Below, piece after piece: positions 54,376-62,840 of a stretch of DNA of 64,000 nt. This DNA is from Lactococcus sp. dk101. GTDB taxonomy: Bacteria; Bacillota; Bacilli; Lactobacillales; Streptococcaceae. Numbering within the stretch: the stretch's first letter is position 1; every line of letters starts with the position of its first letter. The translations under genes were made by a program, and so were the position numbers. The DNA is taken from assembly GCF_009601055.1 (NCBI RefSeq), contig NZ_WITI01000002.1:248001-312000 (forward strand), given 5' to 3'. The notes under the pieces are model-generated. The model worked only from the letters and a program-made list of their open reading frames with translations. It was not told the DNA's origin and made no database searches.

Positions 54376-54557
54376 TGCTATAATAAAAACATGCGATGAG
54401 TCGAATATTCTATTGTAAATAGAATTCGAGCAGAGGAATGTCGGATTATTGAGTTAATCGCACAGGACGTGTGGATATTTCTTGATTTGTGTGAACCTTA
54501 TCAAGACGGTCTTTGACTGCCTCATCAAAAAAACTACAATTTATTTGTAGTTTTTTT
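54376..54557 (+). ncRNA. Unassigned structured RNA with its own promoter and terminator (RNA 1)
   Basis: Promoter TGCTATAAT (54376-54384), expected RNA start near 54391. The RNA closes on itself by GATGAG (54395-54400) / CTCATC (54521-54526). It contains a long hairpin TCGAA-ATTCTA / TAGAAT-TTCGA (54401-54429) and a TCAAGAC/GTCTTTGA fold near 54501-54516. It ends at an intrinsic terminator AAACTACAA / TTGTAGTTT with T7 (54531-54557). About 165 nt and no ORF of note. A 6S-like RNA is possible but no conserved element let me assign it. Confidence 0.6.
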
Positions 54558-54566
54558 ATTTTATTC

Positions 54567-54595
54567 TTGTATTCTTTAGAAAATTAAAGTATAAT
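54567..54595 (+). promoter_or_regulatory. Promoter of the speA leader RNA
   Basis: TTGTAT (54567-54572) and TATAAT (54590-54595) with 17-base spacing; start expected near 54602. Confidence 0.6.
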
Positions 54596-54601
54596 ATTGA
54601 A

Positions 54602-54860
54602 AGTTCTGTAGGACAGAAGATTTGACCGCTTTTATTTTGAAGATAAGAGCCAAGGCCACACGGACAGCCGGGTCAAAAGCCGAGTTGGCGACTTTAAGTT
54701 GCCTTATTGATTAGTGGAATGTTGTGTTCCACTTGTGAAGCCCCTAGATTTTTAATCTAAGTTTTAAAATGGCTTCTCCCAAGAAATAGACGCTTGCGCA
54801 TCAATAAGAGGTTTGAAGGTTCTTTTGTACTTTATAAACTCTAAACTCAGGGCTTTTTTT
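54602..54860 (+). ncRNA. Large structured leader RNA upstream of speA (RNA 2), class unknown
   Basis: About 255 nt, non-coding and dense with perfect stems: TTCTGT/ACAGAA (54604-54618); TTTGACC (54621-54627) / GGTCAAA (54671-54677) enclosing GCTTTTAT/ATAAGAGC; GGCGACT/AGTTGCC (54687-54703); CTTATTGAT (54703-54711) / ATCAATAAG (54800-54808) enclosing GTGGAA/TTCCAC and GAAGCC (54737-54742) / GGCTTC (54771-54776) around TAGATT/AATCTA. AAGCCC (54738-54743) can instead pair with GGGCTT (54850-54855), which is followed by T7. That would be a terminator alternative, as in riboswitches. No tmRNA, RNase P, T-box or M-box hallmark was found. Confidence 0.65.
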
Positions 54861-54943
54861 GAGCCGAATGAAAAATGATGACAAAACCAAGCGTAATTGA
54901 CGTTTGTTTTTTTATTTTCTTGGAATCTAGAATTGGAGAAAAA

Positions 54944-56398
54944 ATGCTAGATCAACGCGTGGCACCTATTTATGAAGCATTGCAAAAATTTAATCAAAAA
55001 CGGGTCGTCCCATTTGATGTGCCAGGTCACAAAAGAGGGCGTGGCAATCCCGAATTAACACAGTTTTTAGGTCAACAAGTCATGAATTTGGATGTCAATT
55101 CGATGAAGCCACTGGATAATCTCAATCATCCAAGTTCCGTTATCAAAGAGGCCGAAAGTCTTGCGGCAGAAGCTTTTGGTGCAAAACATGCCTTTTTCAT
55201 GGTCAATGGAACGACCAGCTCTGTTCAAGCCATGGTTTTTGCGACTGTCAAAAGAGGGGATAAGATTATTTTGCCACGAAACGTGCATCGCTCAGTTCTG
55301 AATGCTTTGGTTCTGTGTGGTGCTTATCCCATTTATATCAATCCTGAGATGAATAAAAAACTCGGTATTTCTTTAGGAATGTCGATAAAGTCCGTCGAAA
55401 GAGCGATTACGGAAAACCCCGATGCCAAAGCCATTTTTGTCAATAATCCGACCTATTATGGCATTTGTTCAGATTTGCAGTCCATCGTAGCCTTAGCCCA
55501 TCAGGCTGGAATGCTGGTATTGGCAGATGAGGCACACGGAACGCATTTGTATTTTGGCGAGCATTTGCCACAAAATGCAATGGCTGCTGGCTGTGATATG
55601 GCAGCCGTCTCCATGAACAAATCAGGCGGTTCATTGACCCAAAGTTCAATTTTGTTAATCAATGACATGGTCAATGCAGACCATATGCGACAGGTCATCA
55701 ATTTGACATCGACGACGTCGGCTTCTTATCTTTTATTGTCGAGTCTTGATTTGTCTAGAAAACACATGGCACTCAACGGGAAAGATGTTTTAAAGCGTGT
55801 GGTTGATTTGGTCAAATACGCGCGTGATGAAGTCAATGATATTGGCGATTATTGGGCCTTGGGTGAAGAATTGATTGATGGAGATGCTGTTTACGATTTT
55901 GATTTGACAAAATTAACCATCAATACTTTGGACATTGGCCTTGCGGGCATTGAAGTTTATGACCTTTTACGTGACGAATACGATATCCAAATGGAACTTG
56001 GCGACATCGCAAATATCCTTGCTTACGTTTCTGTTGGTGACCGGAAAATTGATTTGGAACGTTTGGTTTCTGCGTTGGTTGACATTCGCAGGCGTTATAA
56101 AAAGGACACGACGGGCATGTGTACGCAGGAATATATCAACCCAGAACTTGTCGTCAGCCCTCAAGACGCCTTTTACGCTGAAAAGGAGGCTGTTTTACTT
56201 GAGCAGTCGCAAGGACGGGTCTGTACAGAATTTGTGATGGCTTATCCGCCAGGCATTCCGATTTTGGCACCGGGAGAACGGATTACGCAAGAGATTATTG
56301 ATTATATTGTTTATGCCAAGGAAAAAGGTTGTTTAATTACAGGAACTGAGGATTTAGAAGTCAATCGGTTGAATGTTTTGGTTGACGAGAAAGGTTAA
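54944..56398 (+). CDS. speA: Arginine/lysine/ornithine decarboxylase (SpeA type, fold-type I)
   Basis: PLP decarboxylase, 484 aa, the Bacillus SpeA class; given the agmatinase in the same operon, arginine to agmatine is most likely. Motifs: FDVPGHKRGRG near residue 26, NGTTSSVQAM, ADEAHGTHLYFGEHLP, and the PLP lysine in SMNKSGGSLTQSS. The residue before the Lys is Asn where His is more usual in this family. The C-terminal domain has YPPGIPILAPGE. ATG 54944 follows TTGGAG; the upstream ORF part (from 54875) is leader sequence. Head of the polyamine operon. Confidence 0.9.
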   Translation: MLDQRVAPIYEALQKFNQKRVVPFDVPGHKRGRGNPELTQFLGQQVMNLDVNSMKPLDNLNHPSSVIKEAESLAAEAFGAKHAFFMVNGTTSSVQAMVFATVKRGDKIILPRNVHRSVLNALVLCGAYPIYINPEMNKKLGISLGMSIKSVERAITENPDAKAIFVNNPTYYGICSDLQSIVALAHQAGMLVLADEAHGTHLYFGEHLPQNAMAAGCDMAAVSMNKSGGSLTQSSILLINDMVNADHMRQVINLTSTTSASYLLLSSLDLSRKHMALNGKDVLKRVVDLVKYARDEVNDIGDYWALGEELIDGDAVYDFDLTKLTINTLDIGLAGIEVYDLLRDEYDIQMELGDIANILAYVSVGDRKIDLERLVSALVDIRRRYKKDTTGMCTQEYINPELVVSPQDAFYAEKEAVLLEQSQGRVCTEFVMAYPPGIPILAPGERITQEIIDYIVYAKEKGCLITGTEDLEVNRLNVLVDEKG

Positions 56399-56400
56399 AA

Positions 56401-57267
56401 ATGCAAGATAAAAGCATGCAACTATGGTTTTCAGAGGCACAAACACCCTTTGTGGATTTTAGTTTGAAAATCGATAAAGTTTTATATACTGGAAATTCAG
56501 AATATCAACGGATTGATGTTTTGGAATCCAAAGAATTTGGTCGCGTTTTGACCCAAAATGGTCAGATAACGTTGACTGAAAAAGATGAATTCATTTATCG
56601 TGAAATGATGGTTCACGTTCCTTTGGCCGTTAATCCTCAGATTAAAAAAGTCTTGATTATTGGGGCTGGAGACGGCGGATTTATCCATGATTTACTGGAA
56701 TATCCCAACGTTGAACATATTGATTTGGTGGAGTCGGATGAAAAAATCGTTGAGGTTTGTAAAGAATATTTACCAGTGATTTCTTCCAAATTGGACGATG
56801 AAAAAGTGAGCATTTACTATGAGGATGCCCTACGATTTGTCAGACGGAAAGAAGAAAGTTATGACTTGATTTTGGTGGATTCGGTGGATCCATTTGGTGT
56901 GGGCGAAATGCTTTTTACCAAAGAATTTTATGGTAATTGCTATCGTGCTTTGAGTGAAAATGGCATTTTAATCAATCAACATGAAAGTCCTTTTTATGCG
57001 GAAGAAGCAATGACCATGCAGACGGTACATCGGCGGATTGTTCAGACATTTCCCATTGTAAAAATCTATCAAGCGCATATTCCGTCTTATCCTTCAGGAC
57101 ACTGGCTTTTTGGCTTTGCCAGCAAAAAACTGCACCCAACGGCGGATTTCAACGCGGAAAAATGGCAGGCTTTGGGTATAAAAACGAAATACTATAATCC
57201 AAGACTGCATCTTGGTGCCTTTGCCTTACCCACCTATGTCGAAAATATTTTAAAAGATGTTGAATAG
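56401..57267 (+). CDS. speE: Spermidine synthase (polyamine aminopropyltransferase)
   Basis: Transfers aminopropyl groups from decarboxylated SAM to putrescine (or agmatine), 288 aa. Conserved YQRIDVLESKEFGRVLTQNGQ, GAGDGGFIHDLLEYPNVEHIDLVESD (dcSAM site), DDEKVSIYYEDALRF and YDLILVDSVDPFGVGEMLF. It begins two bases after the speA stop. No SAM decarboxylase (speD) lies in the window, so the donor must come from elsewhere. Confidence 0.93.
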   Translation: MQDKSMQLWFSEAQTPFVDFSLKIDKVLYTGNSEYQRIDVLESKEFGRVLTQNGQITLTEKDEFIYREMMVHVPLAVNPQIKKVLIIGAGDGGFIHDLLEYPNVEHIDLVESDEKIVEVCKEYLPVISSKLDDEKVSIYYEDALRFVRRKEESYDLILVDSVDPFGVGEMLFTKEFYGNCYRALSENGILINQHESPFYAEEAMTMQTVHRRIVQTFPIVKIYQAHIPSYPSGHWLFGFASKKLHPTADFNAEKWQALGIKTKYYNPRLHLGAFALPTYVENILKDVE

Positions 57268-57288
57268 AAAAATGAAAAGGAAATTAAA

Positions 57289-58143
57289 ATGTTAGAAAAC
57301 AATGTGACGACCTTTATTGCTTGCGATAAGCCATACGATGAGGCCGAATTTGTCTTGTGGGGCGCACCTTTTGACTCGACCACAAGCTTTAGACCCGGCA
57401 CACGTTTTGCCAGCTCTGCCATTCGGACGGAGAGTTTTGGCATTGAAACCTATAGTCCTTATCTGGATAAGGATTTAGAAGAAGATGCGCGTGTTTTTGA
57501 TGCGGGCGATCTCGAATTGGTCTTTGGAGACAGTGAACGTGTCCTTGAACAGGTTAAACAGATGACGCAAACCATTGTCAGCGATGACAAAATTCCTGTC
57601 ATGATTGGCGGAGAACATTCGCTGACTTCTGCACCTGTGTCAGTGCTTGCCAAACATTATCCTGACCTTCAACTGCTTCATTTTGATGCACACACGGATT
57701 TACGTGAAGATTATTTGGGAAATCCTTGGTCGCACGCCAGTGTCATCAAACGTTGTCATGACCTTTTGGGCGATGGACACGTTCATTCTTTTGGCATTCG
57801 TTCTGGTGAAAAAGCTGAATTTTATTGGGCAAAAGAGCATCTTGACATGCACAAATTTAACTTTAATGGTCTTGAGGAGCTAGTGGAGCAATTAGATGGC
57901 AAACCTGTTTATTTCACTTTGGATTTAGATGTGCTTGACCCTTCCATTTTTCCAGGAACAGGAACGCCAGAAGCAGGCGGTGTCAGCTTTGACGAACTTC
58001 GGATTGCCATTACAAAACTTGCGGGACTCAATATTGTTGGCCTTGATGTTATGGAATTGGCGCCACACTATGACCATTCGGGTGTTTCAACTGCAGTAGC
58101 TTGTAAGATTATTCGTGAGATTTTACTGACATTTAGTAAATAA
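57289..58143 (+). CDS. speB: Agmatinase / ureohydrolase
   Basis: Binuclear manganese ureohydrolase, 284 aa. Metal ligands in MIGGEHSLT, HFDAHTDLRED and TLDLDVLDPSIFPGTGTPE; the last stretch is the agmatinase-type pattern. Converts agmatine to putrescine and urea. The pathway SpeA-SpeB replaces the agmatine deiminase / N-carbamoylputrescine route seen beside similar genes in pneumococci. Ribosome site AAAAGGAAATT. Confidence 0.92.
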   Translation: MLENNVTTFIACDKPYDEAEFVLWGAPFDSTTSFRPGTRFASSAIRTESFGIETYSPYLDKDLEEDARVFDAGDLELVFGDSERVLEQVKQMTQTIVSDDKIPVMIGGEHSLTSAPVSVLAKHYPDLQLLHFDAHTDLREDYLGNPWSHASVIKRCHDLLGDGHVHSFGIRSGEKAEFYWAKEHLDMHKFNFNGLEELVEQLDGKPVYFTLDLDVLDPSIFPGTGTPEAGGVSFDELRIAITKLAGLNIVGLDVMELAPHYDHSGVSTAVACKIIREILLTFSK

Positions 58144-58171
58144 GAACAGGGCTTTTTTGTAGGACAAAACA

Positions 58172-58726
58172 ATGAATAAAACACGGCTTGAAGCCTTGTC
58201 TGACGGCATTTTTGCAGTCGTCATGACCCTTGCCATTTTTCAGTTTAAGGTACCAGCAGGCGGGAATTTATTTTCTTCACAGCTGTTATTTATGCTGTTG
58301 ATTTATGTGACCACTTTTATTGTGCTGGCTTCCATATGGAATTCCCATCATCATGTGTTGACTTTTCTACATGACCAAAAAGTTGATGAGTTGATTTTGT
58401 GGAGCAATCATGCCCTCTTGCTCATGATTTCACTTTTTCCGTTTTTGACCGTTGCGCACGCGACTTATCCGCATTCCTTGTCGGCAAATATTGGCTATGT
58501 GCTGAACTATATTTTCATGTGGCTTGGTATTAGCGCCTTTAGTCAGTTGATTTATAAAAAATATGCCCCCAGCGAAACCTTGAGGCTCCGCAATCGCAAA
58601 CGAATAAAAATGTTCTTTTTTTTCTTTTTGCCAGGAGCTTTAATTTCGATTGTTTGGCTTTATGCCTTGCCTATCATTACGATTTTGATGGCACTTTCTT
58701 GGGGCAGGCACACGGATTTTGAGTAG
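58172..58726 (+). CDS. TMEM175-family potassium channel subunit (DUF1211), copy 1
   Basis: A 184-aa membrane protein with about six helices. N-terminal RLEALSDGIFAVVMTLAIFQFKVP carries the TMEM175 signature (R...SD....V.T). Bacterial TMEM175 proteins form potassium-permeable channels without a canonical selectivity filter. It sits in the polyamine operon 28 bases after speB, followed by a second family member. It could balance cation charge when polyamine levels change (inference). Confidence 0.78.
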   Translation: MNKTRLEALSDGIFAVVMTLAIFQFKVPAGGNLFSSQLLFMLLIYVTTFIVLASIWNSHHHVLTFLHDQKVDELILWSNHALLLMISLFPFLTVAHATYPHSLSANIGYVLNYIFMWLGISAFSQLIYKKYAPSETLRLRNRKRIKMFFFFFLPGALISIVWLYALPIITILMALSWGRHTDFE

Positions 58727-58740
58727 GAAAGGAGGGGGAA

Positions 58741-59346
58741 ATGGTTGATAAAGGAAGACTAGCTGGCTTTGTTGATGCTATCATTGCAGTAGTGATGACC
58801 ATCATGCTCCTCGAATTTCATTCGCCCAAATCGGGACTGATGAGTGATTTTCTAAAGACAAATCTTGTCTATTTGATTGCTTATCTGTTGAGTTTTATTT
58901 ATGTGACAACAGCTTGGTTTAATCATCAATTCATGTTGCATACGGTCAAAATTATTACACGCAAAATGTACATTGCAACAGTGATTTGGTTATTATCTTT
59001 GTCATTATTGCCCGTTTTGGCAGCTTGGACAGGTCAAACCATGACACTTTTTCAAGACTTTGGCACACATTCTCCTAAAGCACCAGCTCTTTTATTTATG
59101 CTCATGATTTTTTGTTGGAGTTTTGGTTTCGTGAATATGGGCAAGGTTTATATGAAAGATAATCCTGAGGAAACCCAGCAACTTATCAGAGAAATGGGTG
59201 TCTATCGTTATTTGGGTGGGCGTTTTTATCGGTTTTTAATGGTGCTCTCCATTTTGATGACTTATTTCTATCCTCCCTTTGTTTTTATCTGGACAACGGG
59301 CGAAATGACCTATGCAGCTTATCGTTCGCATAACCATGAGTCATAA
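58741..59346 (+). CDS. TMEM175-family potassium channel subunit (DUF1211), copy 2
   Basis: A 201-aa relative of the preceding gene, with RLAGFVDAIIAVVMTIMLLEFHSP at the start and about six helices. The Ser of the family SD motif is Val here (FVDA). The two are diverged, not a recent duplication, so a heteromeric channel is possible. AAAGGAGGGGGAA gives a very strong ribosome site. Confidence 0.75.
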   Translation: MVDKGRLAGFVDAIIAVVMTIMLLEFHSPKSGLMSDFLKTNLVYLIAYLLSFIYVTTAWFNHQFMLHTVKIITRKMYIATVIWLLSLSLLPVLAAWTGQTMTLFQDFGTHSPKAPALLFMLMIFCWSFGFVNMGKVYMKDNPEETQQLIREMGVYRYLGGRFYRFLMVLSILMTYFYPPFVFIWTTGEMTYAAYRSHNHES

Positions 59347-59396
59347 AATCGAGGCTGTAAAAAGTAAGAAGAAAAATTTTAAGAAAAGAGAACATC

Positions 59397-60323
59397 ATGT
59401 CACAAGATAATTTTTATCATTCACAAATTATTTCAGGGCAAGCGGTCAGCTTTAAAGACTATTTCGGCTTGATGCTTGCTGGAAATCTTTATCTTCCTGA
59501 AAAGCAAACCGAAAAAGCTCCCGCGCTAGTCATTGCTCATCCTTATGGTGCTGTCAAAGAACAAGCATCTAATCTTTATGCACAAAAATTAGCTGAAAAA
59601 GGTTTTGTTACTTTATCCTTTGACCTGCCGTTTTGGGGTGAATCAGAAGGGCTTCCTCGAAATGCCGTATCACCAGATACTTATGTTGAGTCCATCAGTG
59701 CTGCCATTGATTTTTTGAGTCAACAGAAGGGTGTCAGGGCTGACAATATTGGTCTAATGGGGATTTGTGCAGGAGGTGGCTTTAGTCTAGCTGCAGCAAA
59801 AATAGATAGCCGTATTAAAGCAATTGCAACTGCCAGTCTGGTGGACTTGGGGACAGCCGCTCGTCAAGGTGGAAAAGCTGAAGCTGAAGCGACAAGCACA
59901 CAGCGGATTGCTGAACTATTTGGGGCTGCTTTTGCCTATACCAGTGGCACCGCTGATTTTTGGTCTGATGATTTAGATGATATGGCGAAAGAGTTTTATA
60001 GTTTTTATCGGACACCGCGCGGGGAATTTACACCCAAAGGCGTAAGCAAATTGTCAACGACACACCCGTTGCAATCAAGTGCTAGCAAGTTTATGAATTT
60101 TTATCCCTTGTCAGATCTGACAAGGTTATTAACGATACCTGCTCTATTTATTGCAGGGGAAAATGCCTTTTCTCGCTTTTTTAGCGAAATGGCAAATACT
60201 AATTCAGGAGAAAAACAGGAACTTTTATTGATACCAAATTGTAATCATATCGATTTGTACGATGATACAGATAAAATTCCATTTGATAAGTTAGAAGAAT
60301 TTTTCAAAGAAAATTTGAAATAG
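59397..60323 (+). CDS. Alpha/beta hydrolase (dienelactone-hydrolase-like)
   Basis: A 308-aa hydrolase. LVIAHPYGAVKEQASNLYAQKLAEKGFVTLSFDLPFWGESEG is the first half, the nucleophile elbow GICAGGG has Cys in place of Ser (as in dienelactone hydrolase), and the catalytic His is in NCNHIDLYD near the end. The cytoplasmic substrate is unknown. It lies between the channels and the carboxy(nor)spermidine genes; whether it belongs to polyamine metabolism is unclear. Two exact copies of the iterated palindrome lie in it. Confidence 0.78.
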   Translation: MSQDNFYHSQIISGQAVSFKDYFGLMLAGNLYLPEKQTEKAPALVIAHPYGAVKEQASNLYAQKLAEKGFVTLSFDLPFWGESEGLPRNAVSPDTYVESISAAIDFLSQQKGVRADNIGLMGICAGGGFSLAAAKIDSRIKAIATASLVDLGTAARQGGKAEAEATSTQRIAELFGAAFAYTSGTADFWSDDLDDMAKEFYSFYRTPRGEFTPKGVSKLSTTHPLQSSASKFMNFYPLSDLTRLLTIPALFIAGENAFSRFFSEMANTNSGEKQELLLIPNCNHIDLYDDTDKIPFDKLEEFFKENLK

Positions 60324-60338
60324 AAAAGAGAATACAAA

Positions 60339-61538
60339 ATGTCTAAAACATTAGTTATCGGAGCTGGCGGTGTTGCCAGCGTTGCTATTCATAAAATGGT
60401 GCAAAATCATGAGGTCTTTGCTGAAATCATGATTGCGACCTGAACTAAATCCAAAGCAGATGCTTTGAAGGAAAAATTGGACGGACAGGGCACAATCATT
60501 CACACAGCACAGGTTGATGCGGACGATACGGAAGCACTCATTGCTTTGATGAATGAGTTTCAACCAGATCTGTGTCTTAATTTGGCTTTGCCTTACCAGG
60601 ATTTGACCATCATGGACGCCTGCCTTGCAACCAAGACTCACTATGTCGATACAGCAAATTATGAACCAAAAGATGTGGCAAAATTTGAGTATTCTTGGCA
60701 ATGGGCTTACCGTGAAAAGTTCAAAGAAGCAGGATTGACTGCTCTTTTAGGGACAGGATTTGATCCGGGTGTGACAGGCGTTTTTTCGGCTTATGCACTG
60801 AAACATCAGTTCGATGAGATTAACTTCATTGACATTCTTGACTGCAATGGTGGGGATCACGGTTATCCGTTTGCGACCAATTTTAACCCTGAAATCAATA
60901 TTCGTGAGGTTTCTGCTAAGGGGTCTTATTGGGAAAATGGCGCTTGGATTGAGACTGAACCTATGGAAATCAAACGAGAATACAGTTTTGAAGGTGTCGG
61001 TCAGAAAGACATGTATCTCTTGCACCATGAAGAGCTTGAAAGTTTAGGGCTTAATATGCCTGGCATCAAACGTATTCGCTTCTTTATGACTTTTGGCCAA
61101 TCTTACTTGACCCACTTGAAAGTGCTTGAAAATGTTGGCATGACGTCGATTGAGCCAATCATGTTTGAGGGACGTGAAATTATTCCCATTCAATTTTTGA
61201 AGGAACTCCTGCCTGATCCTGCAAGCCTCGGGCCAAGAACCAAAGGTAAAACCAATATTGGTTGTATATTTGTTGGAAAAAAGAATGGAATTGAAAAGAC
61301 CTATCGTCTGTACAACATTTGTGACCATGAAAAAGCATACGCAGAAGTTGGCTCACAAGCCATTTCTTATACGACAGGGGTGCCAGCTATGATTGGAGCT
61401 GCTTTAGTGTTGACGGGACAATGGAAAAAACCAGGCGTCTATAATGTCGAAGAATTTGATCCAGATCCTTATATGGACATGCTGAACAAATGGGGCTTAC
61501 CTTGGGTTGAAGATTTCGAACCAACTTTGGTGGATTAA
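60339..61538 (+). pseudogene. Carboxy(nor)spermidine dehydrogenase interrupted by an in-frame TGA
   Basis: LYS1/saccharopine-dehydrogenase-like enzyme that condenses aspartate semialdehyde with putrescine (or diaminopropane). The frame from ATG 60339 (MSKTLVIGAGGVASVAIHKM, NAD site) meets TGA at 60441-60443, codon 35, then continues in the same frame as TKSKADALKEKLDG ... GTGFDPGVTGVF ... to 61538, 399 positions in all. Relatives have Arg there (ASRTKSK), so a CGA-to-TGA transition explains it. Everything else looks intact. No in-frame ATG downstream would restore the nucleotide-binding motif. Pseudogene, strain lesion or sequence error. Confidence 0.85.
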
Positions 61539-61594
61539 ATAATGCTTTGAAAAGAAAGTATCAAGCTAAAGAAGTGCTTTTAGAGGAAAAATGG

Positions 61595-62734
61595 ATGTTA
61601 AAGACCCCATATTTTGTCGTCGATGAAAATCTACTGTTGAAAAACCTCGAAATCTTGAAAAGAGTGAAAGAGCGGACAGCTTGCAAAATACTGCTGGCAC
61701 AAAAAGCTTTTTCCATGTTTAGTATGTATCCCATGATTGCTAAGTATCTGGACGGAACGACCGCTTCAAGTCTCCATGAAGCTATGCTAGGCCATGACGA
61801 ATTCGGGGGCGAAACGCATCTTTTTTCGCCTGCTTTTATTGAACGCGAATTTGATGAAGTCTTGATATATAGTCAGCATTTGGTTTTCAATTCGCCAACG
61901 CAATGGTTGCGATTTAAAGCGCGAGCGCTTCAAGCTAATAAAGACTGTGGCCTGCGCATTAACCCTGAGTTTTCAACGCAAGCAGTTGACCATGCCATTT
62001 ATGACCCCGCAGCTAGTGGCTCAAGGTTAGGGACGACCTTGTCAGCGCTGACGGAGCTGCTCCAAGAAAATCCATCAGCATTGACAGGAATTTCAGGTCT
62101 GCATTTTCATACCTTGTGTGAGCAAAATTCAGACGACTTGGCGAAAACTTTGCAGGTAGTAGAAGAAAAATTTGGGGCCTATCTTTATAAGATGAAATGG
62201 TTGAATTTTGGTGGCGGTCATCATATCACGCGAGAGGACTATGATCTTGACCTTTTGGTCAGTGAAATCAATCGCATCAAGAAAAAATATGACCTGCAAG
62301 TGTATCTTGAACCGGGTGAGGCTGTTGTTTTAAATACTGGATTTTTAGTTGCAGGAGTGGTCGATTTTGTTGAAAATGGCGGCATTGTCAATGCCATTTT
62401 AGATACGTCGGCAGCAACCCACATGCCAGATGTTCTGGAAATGCCATATCGGCCTTTTGTGGTTGGCAGTGGACTTGCGGGCGAGAAATCATTTACCTAT
62501 CGGTTCGGCGGTCCTTCGTGCTTGGCAGGCGATGTCATTGGCGATTATTCGTTTGATGAACCACTTGAGATTGGCGATAAGGTTACATTTACGGACATGG
62601 CCTTGTACAGCATGGTTAAGACCAATACCTTCAATGGCATTCAACTTCCAAGTCTTGTCATCAATCGAGAAAATGGCCAACTTGATGTGATTAAATCCTT
62701 TTCTTATGAGGATTTTAAAAATCGTCTCTCCTGA
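61595..62734 (+). CDS. nspC: Carboxy(nor)spermidine decarboxylase
   Basis: PLP enzyme of the alanine-racemase fold, 379 aa, completing the alternative spermidine route. N-terminus TPYFVVDENLLLKNLEILKRV with the PLP lysine in LLAQKAFSMFSMYP (near residue 31), GLHFHTLCEQN, NFGGGHHITREDYD and the C-terminal FGGPSCLAGDVIGDY with the other active-site Cys. ATG 61595 follows AGAGGAAAAA; the frame extends to 61547 without a better start. Its partner upstream is interrupted, so the pathway may be broken at that step. Confidence 0.92.
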   Translation: MLKTPYFVVDENLLLKNLEILKRVKERTACKILLAQKAFSMFSMYPMIAKYLDGTTASSLHEAMLGHDEFGGETHLFSPAFIEREFDEVLIYSQHLVFNSPTQWLRFKARALQANKDCGLRINPEFSTQAVDHAIYDPAASGSRLGTTLSALTELLQENPSALTGISGLHFHTLCEQNSDDLAKTLQVVEEKFGAYLYKMKWLNFGGGHHITREDYDLDLLVSEINRIKKKYDLQVYLEPGEAVVLNTGFLVAGVVDFVENGGIVNAILDTSAATHMPDVLEMPYRPFVVGSGLAGEKSFTYRFGGPSCLAGDVIGDYSFDEPLEIGDKVTFTDMALYSMVKTNTFNGIQLPSLVINRENGQLDVIKSFSYEDFKNRLS

Positions 62735-62792
62735 TATCAAAACTGTCAGTTCTGACAAAACAAAATTATCTCATTTTTAGATGGTTATATAT

Positions 62793-62821
62793 TTGAATTC
62801 TATATATAAAAGAAGTATAAT
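62793..62821 (+). promoter_or_regulatory. Promoter of asd
   Basis: TTGAAT (62793-62798) and TATAAT (62816-62821) with 17-base spacing; start near 62828, just before the riboswitch. Confidence 0.7.
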
Positions 62822-62840
62822 AAAGAAAATTTAAAATTTA

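Noticed and set aside
54602-54860. Known RNA classes for RNA 2 (tmRNA, RNase P type B, M-box, cobalamin, T-box)
   Set aside because: None of the diagnostic conserved strings (for example the tmRNA ends, RNase P P4 strands, or the T-box AGGGTGG) could be found; only a faint M-box-like GGGTCAA remains.
55976-55990. ACGAATACGAT resembling a competence cin-box (TACGAATA)
   Set aside because: It lies inside speA, is imperfect and has no gene start behind it.
60441-60443. TGA as a selenocysteine codon
   Set aside because: The aligned residue in relatives is Arg, not Cys, there is no SECIS-like hairpin just after it, and no reason to expect Sec machinery here.
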